From Chloroflexota bacterium (GTDB lineage: Bacteria; Chloroflexota; Dehalococcoidia; Lucifugimonadales; UBA3495), in NCBI GenBank assembly GCA_022562335.1, contig JADFPM010000201.1, forward strand, positions 1 through 5,081: DNA of 5,081 nt, read 5' to 3'. Both the position numbers and the translations under genes were made by a program. Under the pieces are notes generated by a model, which did no database searches, was not told where the DNA came from, and worked only from the letters and a program-made list of their open reading frames with translations. Positions 1 to 5,081 of this stretch are shown here, piece by piece (position 1 is the stretch's first letter; each line of letters starts with the position of its first letter).

Positions 1-13
1 GCACAAGAGAGTG

Positions 14-128
14 TGTCATGCCGAACCAGGCGCAGCCTCCACTGTCATGCTGAGCCAGCCGCAGCGGCGAAGCATCTGGGGACGGGCCTCTACCCTGCCC
101 AAGTCCCTTCGTTGCCCTCAGAATGCCA
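14..128. repeat. Imperfect short intergenic repeat cluster (REP/MITE-like)
   Basis: Three related units are visible. Unit A (14-37) and unit B (43-66, continuing to about 81) are direct copies 29 bases apart; both begin TGTCATG and share a CCAG-CGCAG core. Unit C (about 98-128) is inverted relative to B: the complement of its right end, TGGCATTCTGAG, matches TGTCATGCTGAG of B at 10 of 12 bases, and both carry a CGAAG core followed by CTNGGG. B and C could therefore fold into one long imperfect hairpin downstream of nadC. Unit B also holds the small palindrome GCCGCAGCGGC at 58-68. From memory, similar motifs built around TGTCATNCTGAG and CGAAGNATCTGGG recur between genes in Chloroflexota and some other bacteria. 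Calling it a genome-wide family is inference, since only this locus is visible. No gene is seen in 1-151. Confidence 0.6.
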
Positions 129-151
129 CTAAAAAATCGTTGCGAATCAGC

Positions 152-1015
152 CTAGCTAAACTCCAAATCCAGGCTGATGTCCAGGGCGGTGGTGGAATGG
201 GTCAGGGCGCCGACGGATATGAGGTCAACGCCGGTGCCCGCCACGGCCCGGACGGTGTCGTGATCGATGCCCCCCGAGGCTTCCACCACCACCCTCCCAT
301 CGATGATATCCATCGCCCGTTGCATCATGTCCACCGGCATATTATCCAGCATGATGATGTGGGCGCCCCCTTCCAGCGCTTCCCTTACCTCGTCCAACGT
401 CTCCACCTCCACCTCCACCTTGATGGTATGAGACGCCTTGGCCAAGGCCAGTTGGATCACCTCTTTCAGCCCCATCTCCTGGGACTTCAATGCCTGGATA
501 TGATTGTCCTTGATCAAGATCCCGTCGGCCAGGTTCAAACGGTGGTTGAAGCCGCCGCCCATGCGCACCGCGTATTTGTCCAGATAGCGGTGTCCCGGAG
601 CCGTTTTGCGAGTATCCACGATGCGTGACTTGGAGCCGGCCACCGACCGCACCTCCAGCACGTACCGGTTGGTGTCGCTGGCGATGCCGCTCATCCTTTG
701 CAAAAAGTTCAGGGCCACCCGTTCCGCCTTGAGAATGCTGCCGGCCGATCCTTCCACCACGGCCAATTCGGTGCCCGGAGACACCGCCGAGCCGTCCTGC
801 AGCAATTCCTTGGTCACCAGTTGATTATCCACCCGGTTGAACACCGCCAAGGCGACGTCCAGGCCGGCCAAGATACCATCGGCCTTGGCCCGCAAGATTC
901 CACGACCCTGGATCTCCGGAGGAACCAACGCTTGGGTGGTGGGGTCGTTGAATGCCTGGTCTTCGGTAAGGGCCGAATCGATCAGCCGGTGCACTTCTGG
1001 GGGTAGCTCGATCAC
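152..1015 (-). CDS. nadC: Nicotinate-nucleotide pyrophosphorylase (carboxylating), quinolinate phosphoribosyltransferase
   Basis: This cytoplasmic enzyme converts quinolinate and PRPP to nicotinate mononucleotide, CO2 and pyrophosphate, the last step of the de novo branch before the shared NAD pathway. The 287-residue protein has the usual family length. The N-terminal alpha/beta sandwich covers roughly residues 1-115 and ends in AERVALNFLQRMSGIAS (97-113). The barrel domain follows and carries the substrate-binding motifs: DTRKTAPG (134-141), GGGFNHR (153-159), ILIKDNH (166-172), the EVEVE strand (201-205), IMLDN (221-225) and EASGGI (245-250). The basic residues R136, K137, H158, R159 and K169 and the acidic D224 correspond to the quinolinate/PRPP pocket of the family. 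No key residue is missing. The start is GTG: it has AAGGAG 8 bases upstream, and the nearby ATG at 1020-1022 is out of frame. The gene lies 37 bases after nadB, which implies one transcript. Confidence 0.97.
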   Translation of the reverse strand: MIELPPEVHRLIDSALTEDQAFNDPTTQALVPPEIQGRGILRAKADGILAGLDVALAVFNRVDNQLVTKELLQDGSAVSPGTELAVVEGSAGSILKAERVALNFLQRMSGIASDTNRYVLEVRSVAGSKSRIVDTRKTAPGHRYLDKYAVRMGGGFNHRLNLADGILIKDNHIQALKSQEMGLKEVIQLALAKASHTIKVEVEVETLDEVREALEGGAHIIMLDNMPVDMMQRAMDIIDGRVVVEASGGIDHDTVRAVAGTGVDLISVGALTHSTTALDISLDLEFS

Positions 1016-1023
1016 GTTCCATG

Positions 1024-1029
1024 CTCCTT
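1024..1029 (-). promoter_or_regulatory. Ribosome binding site of nadC
   Basis: Read on the minus strand this is AAGGAG, followed by an 8-base spacer and the GTG at 1013-1015. It is the best Shine-Dalgarno match among the three nad genes, and it settles the choice of GTG over the out-of-frame ATG at 1020-1022. Confidence 0.8.
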
Positions 1030-1052
1030 GTTTAACAAAATTGGCAGACCAA

Positions 1053-2636
1053 TTACCGGGCGATATCTTGGGTGAACACCAAGTGCTTTTCCCACTGCTC
1101 CGACGGCTGGGGAAAATCCTCTCTGAAGTGGGAGCCCCGGCTTTCCTGACGCAGCAAAGCCGCCTCTACCATCAACCTGGCCAGCAGCACCATGTTGGCC
1201 AGCTCGTAGGAAGGCAGGTCCTCCGGTTTTGGCATGGTGCGCTGCCACAATTGCAGTATGCGCGCCGACAGCAGCAGGCGCTGACCGTTGCGGGTGATGC
1301 CCACGTTTCGCCACATCAGGTCTTGAAGAGATTCCCGGCTCAGGGTAGGCGCGCTGGCGCAAACCAGTTGCCTTTGGGTCAGGGTGGCGGCGGCGTAGGC
1401 GGGGCCCTGGGGTTCGGCGCCGGGCATGGCGGGATCAACACCGGCGTTTGGGGCATCTCCCAGGGTGCTGGACACCACCCGTTGGGCGAAAACCAGCGTG
1501 TCCAACAGGGAATTGCTGGCCAGCCGGTTGGCCCCGTGGACGGCGGAGCAGGCGGCCTCACCGCAGGCGTATAGGCCGTCCAGGCTGGTCCGCCCCCAGA
1601 CGTCGGCTTTGATCCCACCCATCATGTAGTGGGCCGCCGGAGCCACCGGCGCCGGCTCTTTGGTGATATCCAATCCGTGCTCCATGCAGAAGCTGTAGAT
1701 GGTGGGAAACCGGGCCTGGACCGTGTCCGCCGGCAGATGCGAGATGTCCAGCCACACCGGTCCGCCTCCGGCCTTTTCCATCTCATTAGCGATGGCCCGG
1801 GACACCACATCCCTGGGCGCCAGGTCGGCCAGGGGATGGTAATCCGCCATAAAGGCCCGCCCCTGGACGTCGCGCAAGACCGCGCCTTCGCCCCGCATGG
1901 CCTCGGACAGCAGAAATGATGGGGCGCCCTCCATGCTGAAGGCCGTGGGGTGAAACTGGTAAAATTCCAGGTCCATCACGGCGGCCCCGGCGTTAAAGGC
2001 CAGGGCCACGCCGTCTCCCGTGGCAACCTGGGGATTGGTTGTGTAACGGTAGAGTTGTCCCGCGCCGCCGGTGGCCAAAATGATGGACCGGCCGCGGAAT
2101 TCCAGTCTTTGGCCCGAGGCCGTATCCAGGACATCCACGCCATAGGCCCGGCCTTCTTCCACCAGGATCTGGGTGGCCAGGCTGAATTCCAAGACCGTGA
2201 TCTCCGATTGCGCCACCCGTTGTGCCAGGGTGGTCTCTATGTGCTGGCCGGTGGCGTCGCCGCCGGCATGAAGGATCCGGGGCATACTGTGGGCGCCCTC
2301 CCGGCCCAGGGCTATCTGTCCGTGGATGGTGTCGAAGGGCACGCCCCATTTGATCAGATTGGCCACCCTTTGGGGTCCTTCCCGGGTCAGGACGGAAACG
2401 GCTTCGGGGTCGCAAAGACCCGCCCCGGCCGTCATGGTGTCCTGCATGTGCAACACCGCCGAGTCTCCCGGCCCCAGGGCCGCGGCGATGCCTCCCTGGG
2501 CGTAGAGGGTGTTGCAGTCTTCAATGCGGCCCTTGGTCAGGATCAGGACCGAGCCGTGATCCTGGGCCAACAAAGCCGTGTTCAGCCCGGCAATGCCGCT
2601 GCCGATGATGATGTAGTCGTAATCGGTTTTTTCCAC
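1053..2636 (-). CDS. nadB: L-aspartate oxidase
   Basis: This FAD-dependent cytoplasmic enzyme oxidises L-aspartate to iminoaspartate, using oxygen or fumarate as electron acceptor, and hands the unstable product to NadA. The protein has 527 residues, close to the 540 of the E. coli enzyme. The FAD-binding Rossmann motif IIGSGIAGLNTA is at residues 10-21. The succinate dehydrogenase/fumarate reductase-type signatures follow: NTLYAQGGIA (42-51), REGAHS (112-117), HAGGDATGQ (123-131), ILATGGAGQLY (186-196), EFYQFHPTAF (224-233), APRDVVSRA (273-281), APAAHYMMGG (332-341) and GANRLASNSLLD (368-379). E113, H229, R275 and H336 stand where E. coli E121, H244, R290 and H351 lie. An Ala/Pro-rich linker (about 392-416) leads to the C-terminal helical domain, which ends with ESRGSHFREDFP (498-509). 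The start is GTG with AAGGA 11 bases upstream. The gene is followed closely by nadC. Confidence 0.97.
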   Translation of the reverse strand: MEKTDYDYIIIGSGIAGLNTALLAQDHGSVLILTKGRIEDCNTLYAQGGIAAALGPGDSAVLHMQDTMTAGAGLCDPEAVSVLTREGPQRVANLIKWGVPFDTIHGQIALGREGAHSMPRILHAGGDATGQHIETTLAQRVAQSEITVLEFSLATQILVEEGRAYGVDVLDTASGQRLEFRGRSIILATGGAGQLYRYTTNPQVATGDGVALAFNAGAAVMDLEFYQFHPTAFSMEGAPSFLLSEAMRGEGAVLRDVQGRAFMADYHPLADLAPRDVVSRAIANEMEKAGGGPVWLDISHLPADTVQARFPTIYSFCMEHGLDITKEPAPVAPAAHYMMGGIKADVWGRTSLDGLYACGEAACSAVHGANRLASNSLLDTLVFAQRVVSSTLGDAPNAGVDPAMPGAEPQGPAYAAATLTQRQLVCASAPTLSRESLQDLMWRNVGITRNGQRLLLSARILQLWQRTMPKPEDLPSYELANMVLLARLMVEAALLRQESRGSHFREDFPQPSEQWEKHLVFTQDIAR

Positions 2637-2647
2637 CGGCGGTTGGG

Positions 2648-2652
2648 TCCTT
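2648..2652 (-). promoter_or_regulatory. Probable ribosome binding site of nadB
   Basis: Minus-strand AAGGA lies 11 bases before the GTG at 2634-2636, a slightly long spacing. It is only 5 bases downstream of a 9-bp GC-rich hairpin (2658-2683), so ribosome loading could be affected by that fold. No better start with a better site is seen in this frame. Confidence 0.5.
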
Positions 2653-2657
2653 GGGCC

Positions 2658-2683
2658 AGGGCTGCCGCCCCACGGGCAGCCCT
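2658..2683 (-). promoter_or_regulatory. GC-rich hairpin just upstream of the nadB ribosome binding site
   Basis: AGGGCTGCC (2658-2666) and GGCAGCCCT (2675-2683) are exact inverted copies, giving a 9-bp stem with an 8-base loop. There is no T-run on either side, so it does not look like an intrinsic terminator. Its position immediately before AAGGA suggests a role in translation or transcript stability for nadBC, but that is inference. Confidence 0.5.
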
Positions 2684-2809
2684 AGATAGTACTCAACTTA
2701 AGCGGGTGGGCGTAACCACCCCTGCCGCCAAACTTCGCCACATTGTACTCCCAGACAGCGGCTCAAGGCGAGACTGGACTCACCGTTCTCGCAAGGCCTC
2801 GTATGAGCC
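2658..2809 (-). promoter_or_regulatory. Structured leader candidate of the nadBC transcript
   Basis: The gap between the nadA terminator and nadB holds no convincing gene but a dense series of potential stems. In minus-strand order they are: 2809-2795 (GGCTC/GAGGCC with one bulged G), 2784-2767 (GGTGAG/CTCGCC, 6-base loop), 2762-2737 (GCCGC-TGT/ACA-AT-GTGGC), 2721-2704 (GGGTGG/CCACCC, 6-base loop) and 2683-2658 (9 bp). In the second and third stems the one non-Watson-Crick pair is G-U in the minus-strand RNA but A-C in the plus-strand RNA, which favours a minus-strand transcript, i.e. a nadB leader. A TACAAT box (2742-2747) lies inside the third stem but has no good -35, so the nadB promoter is not located. 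I recognise no known riboswitch class. A weak 40-codon frame (2698-2820) overlaps it. Confidence 0.4.
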
Positions 2810-2824
2810 TGAATCCCCATAAAC

Positions 2825-2862
2825 TCAAAGCCCCGCCCACTATGACAGCGGCGGGGCTTTGA
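2825..2862 (-). terminator. Intrinsic terminator after nadA (probably bidirectional)
   Basis: A perfect 13-bp inverted repeat (2825-2837 with 2850-2862) encloses a 12-base loop. The stem core is CAAAGCCCCGCC/GGCGGGGCTTTG, with the A and T tracts built into the stem ends as in many GC-rich bidirectional terminators. On the minus strand the 3' arm is followed by AGTTTAT, a short T-containing tail. It starts 20 bases after the nadA stop codon and lies 188 bases before the nadB start. It therefore probably separates nadA from nadBC, or limits read-through. Confidence 0.75.
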
Positions 2863-2882
2863 ACTCACTCAGGGCTTCCAGT

Positions 2883-4082
2883 CTATCTCAGGGCCAACAT
2901 CCGGTTCAGGGCGATCTTGGAATCTTCGCGAATCTGTTCGGGCACGGTGATCTGATTGATCACCTGTCCCTCGGCCAGGCCGTCCAACACCCATAGCAGG
3001 TATGCGGGGTGGATGCGGTACATGGTCGAGCAGGGACAGGTCACCGGGTCCAGGCAGAAAACGGTCTTGTCCGGGTTATTGAGGGCCAAACGGTTCACCA
3101 GGCTTATCTCGGTGCCCACAGCCCACACGGTGCCCGGAGCGGCCTCGTTGATGGCCTTGCGTATCACCTCGGTGGAGCCGTTCATGTCGGCGGCTTGGAC
3201 GGTTTCCATGGTGCATTCGGGATGCACCAGCACAGTGACATCGGGATACCGCTCCCTGGCCGCCCGAATCTGGCTGACGTTGAATCTGGTGTGTACCGCG
3301 CAGTGTCCCTGCCACAGGACCATTTTGGCGTCGCGAAGTTGCTGGGAGGTGTTGCCGCCCAGGGGCTTGAACGGGTTCCAAACCACCATGTCGTTGGGTG
3401 AAATCCCCAGTTTGATACCGGTGTTGCGGCCAAGATGCTGGTCGGGCAAAAACAGGACGCGTTGGGAGTTTTGGAATGCCCATTCCACCACCGCCGTGGC
3501 ATTGGAGGAGGTGCAAACGGCCCCGCCGTTGCGCCCACACAGGGCTTTGATCCCGGCTATGGAGTTCATGTAGGTGATGGGAGCGATGCCGCCGTCGTTA
3601 CCCAAAACTTCCTGCAGGTCGTCCCAAGCGTCGTCAACGTCCTCCATGGGGGCCATGTCGGCCATGGAGCAACCGGCCGTGATGTTGGGCAGGATGACCT
3701 TCTGGTGCGGGGCGCAGAGGATGCACGCCGTCTCGGCCATGAAGTGCACGCCGCAGAAAACTATGTAGTCGGCCTCGGTTTGGTTGGCCGCTTCCTTAGA
3801 CAACAGGAAGGAGTCTCCCTGGAAGTCGGCGTACTTTATGACCTCTTCCCTCTGGTAGTGGTGGCCCAGAACCGTGACCGAGCTGCCAAGCCGCTGGCGG
3901 GCCTGGTGGATCCGCTGATCCAATTCCTCGGCGCTCAGGTGCAGGTAATCGGAGGGGATGCTCTGCCAACGAACGTTGACGGCCATCTCTTCCGCCAGAG
4001 ATTTGGCCGGAAGCTGATCTTCCGGTTTGCAAAAGGCCGCGTGCTCTAATTCCGTTATGGGTATGGTGGCTGGACGAACCAT
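2883..4082 (-). CDS. nadA: Quinolinate synthase (4Fe-4S)
   Basis: NadA condenses iminoaspartate from NadB with dihydroxyacetone phosphate to quinolinate, using a [4Fe-4S] cluster with one open iron site. The 399-residue protein belongs to the long, Bacillus-like form. Motifs in order are YADFQGDSFLLSKEAA (84-99), FCGVHFMAETA (109-119), GCSMADMAPMEDVD (137-150), TYMNSIAGIKALCGRNGG (170-187), CTSSNATAVVEW (190-201), FLPDQHLGRNTG (211-222), WQGHCAVHTRF (257-267), HPECTMETVQAAD (287-299) and LDPVTCPCSTMYRI (344-357). C138, C261 and C351 are the likely cluster ligands; their spacing resembles C110, C230 and C320 of B. subtilis NadA. C349 forms the CPC pair with C351. The chosen ATG has AAGGGG 12 bases upstream. 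A later in-frame ATG (3984-3986, residue 33) would give 367 residues, nearer the B. subtilis length, so the first 32 residues are uncertain. A terminator follows the gene. Confidence 0.96.
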   Translation of the reverse strand: MVRPATIPITELEHAAFCKPEDQLPAKSLAEEMAVNVRWQSIPSDYLHLSAEELDQRIHQARQRLGSSVTVLGHHYQREEVIKYADFQGDSFLLSKEAANQTEADYIVFCGVHFMAETACILCAPHQKVILPNITAGCSMADMAPMEDVDDAWDDLQEVLGNDGGIAPITYMNSIAGIKALCGRNGGAVCTSSNATAVVEWAFQNSQRVLFLPDQHLGRNTGIKLGISPNDMVVWNPFKPLGGNTSQQLRDAKMVLWQGHCAVHTRFNVSQIRAARERYPDVTVLVHPECTMETVQAADMNGSTEVIRKAINEAAPGTVWAVGTEISLVNRLALNNPDKTVFCLDPVTCPCSTMYRIHPAYLLWVLDGLAEGQVINQITVPEQIREDSKIALNRMLALR

Positions 4083-4094
4083 GGCAGATGAAAA

Positions 4095-4103
4095 CCCCTT
4101 TCC
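4095..4103 (-). promoter_or_regulatory. Possible ribosome binding site of nadA
   Basis: The minus strand reads GGAAAGGGG, purine-rich and Shine-Dalgarno-like, but it ends 12 bases before the ATG at 4080-4082, which is longer than ideal. It supports the upstream start over residue 33, where the only candidate (GGAAGAG) abuts the codon. Confidence 0.4.
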
Positions 4104-4129
4104 ATCATATTCGGTTTGGCATGCTCGGT

Positions 4130-4141
4130 CTGAATATTCAG
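4130..4141. promoter_or_regulatory. Perfect 12-bp palindrome, candidate operator at the nadA promoter
   Basis: CTGAATATTCAG is a perfect palindrome in an otherwise plain 89-base gap between miaB and nadA. It begins 12 bases downstream of the TATAAT box, so it would cover about +5 to +17 of a transcript from that promoter, a typical place for a repressor. No regulator is encoded in the window, and I do not recognise the site as that of a named NAD regulator (NiaR, NrtR, NadR or NadQ). Confidence 0.4.
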
Positions 4142-4152
4142 CCTTTCAGATT

Positions 4153-4158
4153 ATTATA
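4153..4158 (-). promoter_or_regulatory. Candidate -10 box of the nadA promoter
   Basis: The minus strand carries an exact TATAAT 14 bases after the miaB stop codon, which would place the start of transcription about 64 bases before the nadA ATG. The region 17 bases upstream (AACACT, inside the end of miaB) is a poor -35 match. The call therefore rests on the -10 and the position alone. No terminator is visible after miaB, so read-through from miaB is also possible. Confidence 0.45.
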
Positions 4159-4171
4159 CTCTCTGACGGTT

Positions 4172-5081
4172 CTAAAGTGTTCCCCGAAGCTTTCCCTGAA
4201 GCTTTCCCTGAAGAGACCACGGGCTGGCCCGGGTGATCTCCACTTGGACCAATTGACCCAGCCTGTCCGCCTCGTCTTCGAAGAACACCAGTTTATTGGT
4301 GCGAGTCCTTCCCTGCCACTTCCCCTTTTGGCGGCCCTCCACCAGGACCTCCAGATCTTGGCCGACCAGACCGGCATTCAACTCCCTTAGGACCTCTTCC
4401 TGCAAAGAATCGATCCGCTCGCGGCGTTTTGCCTTCACATCATGGGGGACATCATCCTCCATGGTCCTATCGGCGATGGTGCCGGGGCGGGTTGAGTAGA
4501 CCGCGCAATGCACCTTGTCAAATCGCAGGTCCGAAACCAAGTCCAATGAGGCTTGATATTCGGCGTCGGTCTCGCCGGGGAAGCCGACGATGATATCCGT
4601 GCTCAATGAGGCTTCCGGTACGGTCTGCCGGATCCGGTCCACCAATTGCCGGTAATCGGCCTGGGTATAGGGACGCCTCATGCGGCTGAGGACCCCATCG
4701 TCGCCCGCCTGCACGGGAAGGTTGATATGTTCGCACACCTTGGGCAGTTCGGCCACCGCCTCAATTATCCGCTGGCTCATGAAAGAGGGATGAGATGTCA
4801 AAAAACGGATCCGTTCCAACCGCTCTATGCCATTGAGCCGGGTCATCAGATCGGCCAGGTCCGGTTTGTCCGGCAGGTCCAGCCCGTAGGCGTCCACCGT
4901 CTGGCCCAACAGCGTGACCTCTTTGACGCCCCGGGCGGCCAAAAGCTCCACCTCACGTGCCACCTCGTCCAGCGGGCGGCTGACCTGCCTGCCCCGGCGG
5001 TAGGGGATGATGCAGAATGAGCACATCAGGTCGCACCCGTGAATGATGGGCACGTAGCAGGTGACGCCAGGTTGATTCGCG
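4172..5081 (-). CDS. miaB: tRNA-2-methylthio-N6-dimethylallyladenosine synthase, N-terminally cut by the window edge
   Basis: MiaB is a radical-SAM enzyme with two Fe-S clusters that adds a methylthio group to N6-isopentenyladenosine 37 in tRNAs reading UNN codons. The frame is open to the right edge (first full codon 5078-5080), leaving 302 residues. The GTG at 5051-5053 is an internal Val in YVPIIHGC, not the start. About 140 residues, including the N-terminal MTTase/UPF0004 domain and its three cysteines, lie outside. The radical-SAM cluster motif C-x3-C-x2-C (GCDLMCSFCIIPYRRGR) is at residues 15-31 of this fragment. EVTLLGQTVDAYG, TSHPSFMS, HINLPVQAGDD, MRRPYTQADYR, STDIIVGFPGETDAEY and YSTRPGT follow. 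The C-terminal TRAM domain carries LVEGRQKGKWQGRTRTNKLV. These motifs fit MiaB better than MtaB or RimO. The last residues are lengthened by a 12-base tandem repeat. No functional link to nad genes is known to me; the adjacency may be incidental. Confidence 0.93.
   Translation of the reverse strand, partial: ANQPGVTCYVPIIHGCDLMCSFCIIPYRRGRQVSRPLDEVAREVELLAARGVKEVTLLGQTVDAYGLDLPDKPDLADLMTRLNGIERLERIRFLTSHPSFMSQRIIEAVAELPKVCEHINLPVQAGDDGVLSRMRRPYTQADYRQLVDRIRQTVPEASLSTDIIVGFPGETDAEYQASLDLVSDLRFDKVHCAVYSTRPGTIADRTMEDDVPHDVKAKRRERIDSLQEEVLRELNAGLVGQDLEVLVEGRQKGKWQGRTRTNKLVFFEDEADRLGQLVQVEITRASPWSLQGKLQGKLRGTL
4181..4216. repeat. 12-bp tandem repeat, three imperfect copies, at the end of miaB
   Basis: Three consecutive 12-base units are present: TCCCCGAAGCTT, TCCCTGAAGCTT and TCCCTGAAGAGA. 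They differ at one base in the first unit and at the end of the third. The unit length is a multiple of three, so it adds four-residue blocks in frame (LQGK, LQGK, LRGT) to the MiaB C-terminus after the TRAM domain. Copy number could change without breaking the gene. Confidence 0.8.

Noticed and set aside
129..150. T-run (complement of 131-136) 15 bases after the nadC stop, as a possible terminator.
   Set aside because: Only a 3-bp stem (TCG-CAA-CGA) precedes the six T's on the minus strand. The fold is too weak to call, though the repeat hairpin beyond it could help end the transcript.
11..628. Plus-strand open frame of 205 codons over the left end and the nadC 3' half.
   Set aside because: Most of it is antisense to nadC, giving a His-rich nonsense protein. 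The rest translates the intergenic repeat.
2704..2721. T-box-like string GGGGTGGTTACGCCC on the minus strand ahead of nadB.
   Set aside because: It resembles the T-box AGGGTGGNACCGCG only loosely, is explained by a simple GGGTGG/CCACCC hairpin, and is not followed by a terminator with a T-run. No stem I specifier features were found.
2742..2747. TACAAT as a -10 box for nadB on the minus strand.
   Set aside because: It is a 5 of 6 match, but no -35 lies at normal spacing (the nearest, TTGAGC, is only 13 bases away), and it is buried in a potential stem. It is not firm enough to list as a promoter.
2698..2820. 40-codon frame on the minus strand between nadA and nadB (ATG at 2818-2820, TAA at 2698-2700).
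   Set aside because: It begins 4 bases past the terminator stem, has no clear Shine-Dalgarno, shows no recognisable domain, and overlaps several hairpins. It is more likely a chance frame; a leader peptide role is not supported by its composition.
1950..2822. Long plus-strand open frame opposite nadB.
   Set aside because: It is antisense to an intact, motif-complete nadB, which accounts for the openness in GC-rich DNA. Its translation shows no domain.

Overview
This is a G+C-rich bacterial chromosome segment in which every supported gene lies on the minus strand. In transcription order (right to left) they are the 3' part of miaB (tRNA methylthiotransferase), nadA (quinolinate synthase), nadB (L-aspartate oxidase) and nadC (quinolinate phosphoribosyltransferase). 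Together nadB, nadA and nadC encode the whole de novo route from L-aspartate to nicotinate mononucleotide, the precursor of NAD. Gene content alone does not fix the organism. The long CPC-type NadA, the codon use and a TGTCATGCTGAG-type intergenic repeat suggest Chloroflexota (Dehalococcoidia or SAR202-like), but this is a tentative inference.

Layout: 1-151 is a short intergenic stretch downstream of nadC with an imperfect, partly inverted short repeat. nadC (152-1015) and nadB (1053-2636) are 37 bases apart and almost certainly co-transcribed. Both start with GTG. The 246 bases between nadB and nadA are unusually structured. Right after nadA comes a strong, near-symmetric GC-rich terminator hairpin (2825-2862). 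It is followed by a run of smaller hairpins (2658-2809) leading up to the nadB ribosome binding site. nadA (2883-4082) is preceded by an 89-base gap with a perfect TATAAT box and, just downstream of it, a perfect 12-base palindrome. miaB (4172 to the right edge) is cut off by the window and lacks its N-terminal domain. Its C-terminus ends in an in-frame 12-base tandem repeat.

NadB oxidises aspartate to iminoaspartate, NadA condenses this with dihydroxyacetone phosphate to quinolinate, and NadC converts quinolinate and PRPP to nicotinate mononucleotide. The terminator and structured leader suggest that nadA and nadBC are separate transcription units that can be tuned independently. No new multi-gene system is visible. 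The parts most worth a second look are the nadB leader, the palindrome at the nadA promoter and the repeat at the left end.
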